A stretch of 64,000 nt of DNA from Artocarpus heterophyllus. Taxonomy: Eukaryota; Streptophyta; Magnoliopsida; Rosales; Moraceae. Numbering within the stretch: position 1 is the stretch's first letter; each line of letters opens with the position of its first letter. The translations under genes were made by a program, and so were the position numbers. The notes under the pieces were generated by a model. The model made no database searches, was not told the DNA's origin, and saw only the letters and a program-made list of their open reading frames with translations. Positions 58,501 to 64,000 of this stretch are shown here, piece by piece. Location: contig CM046337.1 in assembly GCA_025403435.1 (NCBI GenBank), forward strand, positions 1,867,501 to 1,931,500, read 5' to 3'.

Positions 58501-58841
58501 AGTTAAACGTATGAAAATCGACATAAAATTGCAGTTTATTTTTTACCGTTCAATTTGATATTTTGTTGCCGGTTGCATGTAGATGTGTGATTTGCCAGAT
58601 GGAATATAAACGAGGCGACCGGCGAATCACTCTTCCTTGCAAGCACATCTACCATGCTGGTTGTGGCACCAGATGGCTTAGCATCAACAAGGTCATAGAC
58701 TTGGCCTTTTAGATATAAAGCTGCGGCAAACAAGCAGTTTATGGTAATAATTGCAACCAAATTGAGCTGACAATCTTTCATGTTTTTCAGGCTTGCCCAA
58801 TATGTTACAAAGAGGTGTTTGGCGAGGCGTCAAAACATTAG
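55502..58841 (+). CDS. BB: RING-H2 E3 ubiquitin ligase, BIG BROTHER-like
   Basis: Transfers ubiquitin to target proteins; in Arabidopsis BIG BROTHER limits organ size by restricting the duration of growth. Seven exons: 55502-55642, 56437-56674, 57223-57257, 57506-57550, 58009-58136, 58583-58691 and 58791-58841. They join in frame to 248 residues, the same length I know for Arabidopsis BB. The N-terminus (YVNTSYPYSSAGSFMEYFEG) and the middle block WQDNIDPDNMTYEELLELGE followed by AVGTQSRGLSQELIALLP are family hallmarks. The RING-H2 finger is at 197-237: CVIC ... CKHIYHAGC ... CPIC, with eight ligands in C2-C-H-H-C-C2 order. The ending is EVFGEASKH. Exon 1 is followed by a long intron (55643-56436) that carries a microsatellite and an inverted-repeat element. 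No defect seen. Confidence 0.94.
55803..55854. repeat. (CACACC/CA)n microsatellite
   Basis: A run of CCCACA hexamers passing into (CA)n and then ATATAT, inside the first coding intron of the BIG BROTHER-like gene. Confidence 0.9.
55920..56235. mobile_element. MITE in BB intron 1, with about 70-bp inverted ends
   Basis: The left arm (GGGAAATATCAGATTTTTGATAC ... TCAGGTTTTGAAAATATGTATAGTAAATG) is the imperfect inverse of the right arm (CATTTACTATAAATATTTTGAAAACTTAACATTTAC ... AAAAAGTGATATTTCC). The interior is filled with palindromic ATTTACANTGTAAA words. Both sides are TAATAATAA-like, so the target was probably a TAA-type repeat. Confidence 0.65.
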
Positions 58842-61250
58842 GAATTACTGACTGATGAGCACAAGGAAGAGAAAAATTGTTTTTCTGTGTTTCTCTAGTT
58901 TGGGTATCTTCCTTCCATATACGAGTGATGTTTGTTTCAGGTTTCCAATTTTTTGTTTCCCCAGCTAGTTTTCCACTTTCTTTATAGGCATTTGACTAGC
59001 TTTTGTAACAAGTCGAATATTATGAACTTGATACGAAACGGCTGTGCAAGAAGTGTAGGAACTATGCTTTCAGTTTTCATGCTTCATATTATCCATCCGT
59101 CTTCCCTTTTCTCCTTATCCTTTAAATTTTCATATTTAATGCACAGCTACGAACAGTTAAAGGAGTTGTCGAAAAATTTGGTTTTTCTTTTACTTTATTG
59201 TCCCTCGACGAGTTTTGGAACAATTGTTATATGCGGAATGTAGATTGCTTAAATGACGAGAGCTGTAGATCACTTGTTACTCTAACGAATTCTTCTCAAA
59301 TTATGTTATTTGTGTCAATATACCTTTAAACATATATATTGTACTCCCTGAATTATAATATTTCTTCGTATTTATGCATTGAACTTTAAAACATATTGTT
59401 TGTTGGATGAAATTGTTGATTTTCACATGATTTATGATTGGACATGATACTTACGAGTGAATAGAAATGTCATTTTTACTTTAAATAAGTTAGTTAAGCA
59501 TCAAACTCTCGTATATTTTATCTTTAGATACGTATTCGAAGGCAAGGAAAAGTGGAGAACGCACTATAATTTACGTTGTTTCTTTAAAGGTTTTGAGTAA
59601 ACTGATGAATTTATCTTTTTAATGAGCTCATTAAATATTATTTTGTTGAAAAAAAACACATCTCAAAGTTAGAGGGTAAATATATTATAGTATTATACAA
59701 CAGGTATGTTTTAAAGTTTGAGGAGCATTTTGACATGAGTGACACAGCTTGAGAGAATTCAAAGAGAATTCAAAGAATTCGTAAAATCTGTCCAAATAAG
59801 AAAGGGTGGCGCCCAAAGTCTTTAACTCATGTGCCAATGTACGTTCGCAATAGATTGTTCTATTTTGCAATTTCAAACATTCAAGATATCCAGATATAAT
59901 TGTTTTCTCTTGTATATTTCATGACATTAGATGCTTGAACATTTACAATTGTAACGTTCAGGTTCACAAGTATTGTATATTTTTTCACCTCCCTTTCCCT
60001 ATAAAAGATGGATTTTATTATTATTATTGTTATTATTTATCCTTGGAATTCTTCTCCCAACAAGATAGTACAACCCAGCAAGAAAGCCATAAAACCATAA
60101 GAGACAAAAGCCTAGTTATGGGCAGTCTTCTTATGTGATCTAGCAAGGATAATTTAGGGTACGGTTTTGCACTGGTCTTAAAGAGGTGGATCATAGATAA
60201 TTTCTTCTAAAACCTTTTTTCTGAAAGTACCAAAATTAAACCTTTACAGCTTCGCCCAAGTTTAAATCTCTTTCCTCCTCTTTCCTCCTTTTTGTCTTCT
60301 CCATTCTTATCTCATCTCTTCCTACTATCAATGTTATCAGATTCCCTACGTGCGATGCCACTGCCACTGCCACTGCCACTGCCACTGTACACTCATGTTG
60401 TTTACTTGCGTAAATAAAAGTAATTCCGATGCAATGCATAAGTAGTATGTACGCTTGAGTAGGAAAATCACTTACCGATAAAAATGTTTTTTATTTTGTT
60501 TTAAATTTGACATATTGATACTTGATTTCAAATTTAACACTAATTAAATTTTAGCATTGGATTGCTGTTGTTTATGTAATGAATTTTTTTATTTAATTGG
60601 TACAAAATCCACATTTTTAAATTATTTAAATTTTAAAGTGTAAAATTATGACAAAAATATAGTATTTTAAATAGTATTATACACTAGACCATTAATTCTA
60701 AGTAACGCCTCAAATAAATCATTTTCACTTAGAGAATATCGTTACCATATTTTTTTAGTGCTATATATAACATTGTATTAGTTTAGGTGGGAAATTAACG
60801 TTATACATTGGAGAATTAATCAAACAAGATCTCAAATATATATATATATATATTTATATATATATTTTTTGGCCAAATATAACAATGCTATTATTTTAGG
60901 TGGCAAATTTTGTTGTTTAGCAAAGGAAAAACGACAGGTCGTTTATGGCTCGGGCATTAAAGAGATGTTTCAAGTTTGTCGTTCAACTTAATTGGCATCA
61001 AAATGCATATAAAAAAGGACATATTGATGTAAACGACATATAATTTTTCCTTTATCATGATCTTCCTATTAATGGCGTCTTTCATTTTATTTTTCCGTTA
61101 TTCACCTTCACCATTCCGAAGTTAAAAAAAAAAGGCGGCCGTTGCTTCGACCATGCTTTGGTTACGAAATTAAATCCCTAGAAAATTATTAGAAATTCCC
61201 CAATTCCCTTAAAAAGTTAGGACGACGAGTGGACGAGTAAGTTTTAACTG
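58842..61250. other. BB 3' region and intergenic DNA
   Basis: The BB 3' untranslated region, then AT-rich DNA with no recognisable gene. It contains five perfect GCCACT units at 60357-60386 and an AT dinucleotide run near 60836-60866. Short frames here are uninformative. Confidence 0.5.
60357..60386. repeat. (GCCACT)5 minisatellite
   Basis: Five perfect hexamer copies in otherwise AT-rich intergenic DNA. Confidence 0.95.
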
Positions 61251-61263
61251 AAATTTGCTTTAA

Positions 61264-62718
61264 ACCCTAAATCTACACTCTTTCCAGTCTCAGTTTCGCG
61301 CTCTTCTTCTTCATCGTCATCGTCATCGTCATCTCACGTACAATCACCAGGTATGCATCGTTTTCATAGCTTTTCCAGTTCGTGTTTTCCCATTCAATTT
61401 TTTCCCCAGAAGTTTCCAAATTTATGAGATATGTATAATTTCTATGGGTTTGAGTTCCTCTCAATCTTTTAGGTCAGTTTGGATTTTGGAATTGAAAAAA
61501 AAATTGTAGGGAATATCTTTTTCGATGTTTGGAACTGAGCGAAAACAATTTTTTTGGAAGAAAATATCGAAGAAATTTAATAAGAAAACGCAATTTCTGT
61601 TTCCATTAAAAGAACAAAGCGTTCTTCTTCTTCTTCTCCTCCTCCTTGCTCTGCTTCCTGTTGTCGTCTTCGCAATTCATAGAGGTTTAGGGCAAAACCT
61701 TCACTGATCTCAACGGGCAGAATTTGAAAATTTTTTGTTCGGTGAAGAACTCAAAGAGAAGCTCACATTAGGAGGATTCTATTGATTTCCTTTTTTTTAG
61801 TTGTCTATAGAAATAAAGTGAGTGAATTTTTTTTTTGTTTGGTGATGACATTAAAGAGAAGTTCACATATTTGTTGTGGAAACTCTACCGTACCAGTCTA
61901 ATTCTATAGTCCCTCCTTTGTTAAGGAGAGAAAGCGAGTTGAGAGAAAGGAAGAAGAGTGAAAGATACTAGCGAGATGAGGAGTATAGAAAATAAAAGTT
62001 AACTCACTGTTGAAAATTTTTAACATCCAAACACAATAAAAAAATTGTTAAAAGAAATTTCTTTCCTCCTATTTCATTAAGTTTCCAAACACAGGCAAAC
62101 ATCTAGCTTTTCTTCCTCTTTATTTTTTCAAGCATAAAGGGTTATTATTTTTAGCTTGTTTTGAACTGAAACTAGAAGGGTACACTTTTGCCAAGATTGT
62201 TAACGTCATATGTTGTTTCTATTATATGTTGAAAATTATGTTTTTATTTATTCTAATTTGTCTATCATATGTTGAAGATTAACGTGCCTTATATATGTTG
62301 AAGACTAACGTGCATTTCACTTGTACGACGAATTTCATTCTTACCAACTGAACATAATTGTCTTAATTGTTTTCTAGTTATGTATATATACATATTTTTT
62401 TTTGCATTGATTCAGGTTCGAGTTGGATTGCCCACTGTATGTTTTAAGATAAGATTTAATTAGTCGACAACCTTTTGGATCTAGGATTAATATTATAAGC
62501 GTTGAATAATCTTTTAAAATCCCAAACAGAACTTTAGGGAGCCTTTTTAATTCCAGAATAAGAGTACAAATCTTGAAATTTGATTTCACGTAAGAAGCTA
62601 TCTCTTATTCCCAATATATGTGGCTTACTACTGTTTACAAAATCTTAGTCTGATTGTTACTAATATTGTTGTTTTTTCAGAAAAAAATTTGTTGCCCAGT
62701 TCATTATCTTGAGTCTCC
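61264..62718 (+). promoter_or_regulatory. Leader of the DOT2 gene with a 1.3-kb leader intron
   Basis: A leader exon of about 61264-61350 contains a CATCGT repeat (about 61307-61333) and ends in the donor CACCAG|GTATGC. The intron 61351-62680 ends in GTTTTTTCAG. The second leader part, 62681-62718, precedes the start codon. The positions rest on splice consensus, not on transcript data. Confidence 0.5.
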
Positions 62719-64000
62719 ATGGACATGGAGTGGTCCGAATCGAGGTATGAACAACATGATGATCGAGATGACTCTCCTAATCATGGAAAGGATAGGAAGA
62801 AGAGCAGTCGAGGGGAAGAAAAAGATCATAGAAGTAAAGAACGCGAAAGATCGAAGAGGAGCAATGATGACATCTCAATGGAAAGAGAGAAAGAGGCTAA
62901 AGATGCAGAAAAGGAGCGAGGTTCTGGTAGGGAGAGGAGGAAGGATGATAGAGATGAGCAGGACAAGAAGAAAGATGATAGAGATGAGCGGGATAAGGAA
63001 AGGAGCAGAGATAGTAAGGTTAGAGAGAGAGATCATGATCGAGAGAAAAACAGAGAAAAAGAGCGTGAAAGGGATAGAGATCGAAAAGATCGAGCGAAAG
63101 AGAGAGACCATGAGAAAGATAGGGATGTAGAAAAAGATAGTGAGAGAGGACGGGATAAGGAGAGAGGAAAGGAGAAGAACAAAGATAGGGAAAAGGAAAG
63201 GGATAGGGGAAGGGAAAAGGAACGAGATCGAGAGAGAGAAAAACATAGAGACAGGGAGAAAGGAAGAGAAAATTATAAGGATATAGATAAAGAGAAAGAG
63301 AAGGCAAAAGAGAAGGTTAAAGAGAAGGAGAGGGAGGCTGATCAAGATAAGGAGAAATCAAGAGATAGGGCGAGCAGGAGAAGTGTAAGGGAAGATTATG
63401 AGTGGGGCAAGGATGGGGGAAAAGATGATACAACTAAGCTGGGTGATGATAATAGCAGGGATAAAGATGCTACACAAGGGAAGCTTTTGCAGTATACAGA
63501 TGGTGAACAGATTGCTGACGATTTAGCATATAAAGCACGTCCAACAACATCAGAGCTCGAGGAACACATTCTGAAGTAAGCAACTTAATATATTGTTTCT
63601 TGTTGAGCTTTTTATCGTGCAATATTGAGTCAATGCTGCTACAGACTTGAAGATAAATCTTTTCCTTTGAAAAAGTTGTCCAATGATGTTTACATTTGAT
63701 TTATTTTTGGTAAGGATGAAACAAGAAAGATCGAAGAAAAAAACGGAAGATATTTCTGAAGTTTCAGCGTGGGTGAATAGAAGCCGCAAGCTTGAGGAGA
63801 AAAAGAATGCTGAAAAAGAGAAAGCTTTGCAGCTTTCTAAGATTTTTGAGGAACAGGTTATTGCATCTTCTAGCAGTGTTTCCTTGCATTGTCTTTTGAG
63901 ACATGGTTAATCTTAACCTTATGTTAACTTTATGATTGATTATATGGTATCGAATCTATCGATTTCTTCAGGACAAAATTGTTCAAGACGATAGCGAAGA
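62719..64000 (+). CDS. DOT2: SART1-family splicing factor DOT2 (partial, 5' part)
   Basis: Plant homologue of human SART1/yeast Snu66, a U4/U6.U5 tri-snRNP protein needed for pre-mRNA splicing; in Arabidopsis DOT2 (also MDF) affects vein and meristem development. Exons 62719-63575, 63715-63856 and 63972-64000 (continuing beyond the window) join in frame. Residues 1-220 are an extreme alternation of R, K, E and D (for example REKERERDRDRKDRAKERD), the RE/RD-rich arm of the family. Then come GKLLQYTDGEQIADDLAYKA and, across the second junction, the conserved block with EVSAWVNRSRKLEEKKNAEK. The start is the first ATG in frame, directly ahead of MEWSESRY. The 3' part lies outside the window. Confidence 0.93.

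Noticed and set aside
62875..63345. A 156-codon minus-strand frame and a 158-codon alternative plus frame across DOT2 exon 1
   Set aside because: Both are by-products of the purine-rich RE/RD coding sequence, which lacks stops in several frames. Neither has natural composition, and the DOT2 frame explains the conservation.

Overview
The window looks like nuclear DNA of a dicot plant, probably a woody rosid. Its overall base composition is strongly AT-rich. Genes are intron-containing with GT..AG junctions, several have introns in the 5' leader, and they are separated by kilobases of AT-rich sequence full of small inverted-repeat transposons and solo LTRs. I cannot name the species. No bacterial, viral, CRISPR or organellar block was seen.

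Seven protein genes can be supported. In order they are: (1) minus strand 15636-11131, the chloroplast outer-envelope beta-barrel protein OEP80, rebuilt in 16 exons to 732 codons plus stop; (2) plus strand 33431-37315, a copper-transporting P1B-ATPase of the HMA5 group, 8 exons, with one extra base in exon 7 that truncates it; (3) plus strand 40278-41666, a single-exon trihelix transcription factor; (4) plus strand 45303-46813, a mitochondrial ADP/ATP carrier, 3 exons; (5) plus strand 48060-50092, an intronless SLO1-like PPR gene interrupted by four frameshifts, all at short runs; (6) plus strand 55502-58841, a RING-H2 E3 ligase of the BIG BROTHER type, 7 exons, 248 codons; (7) plus strand from 62719 to the window end, the 5' part of DOT2, the plant SART1/Snu66 splicing factor. 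They are unrelated housekeeping, regulatory and transport genes; nothing indicates that they work together.

Layout: 1-11130 is gene-poor and very AT-rich, with a 160-bp tandem repeat, small transposons and one promoter-like patch holding five CACGTG boxes (7536-8463). 16200-32640 is a transposon block. It holds an LTR-like element (17017-23406) split by a second solo LTR (20786-23106), and an inverted copy of that second LTR (29385-32034) with a perfect 5-bp target duplication. It also holds a Tourist-like MITE, a GC-richer island with 48-bp tandem repeats, and many MITEs. From 32700 to the end genes are denser (one per about 4-5 kb).

The most distinctive non-genic signal is a family of about 11 short (115-175 bp) elements scattered across the window. 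They carry TA target duplications, GGGTGTTTGG-like ends and an internal repeated motif resembling TGTAAAGCTCTCACATGCTACA. I found no convincing new multi-gene system. The main points for follow-up are the run-length frameshifts in HMA5 and the PPR gene, the MITE family, the inverted LTR pair, the G-box cluster and an OEP80 start-site difference.
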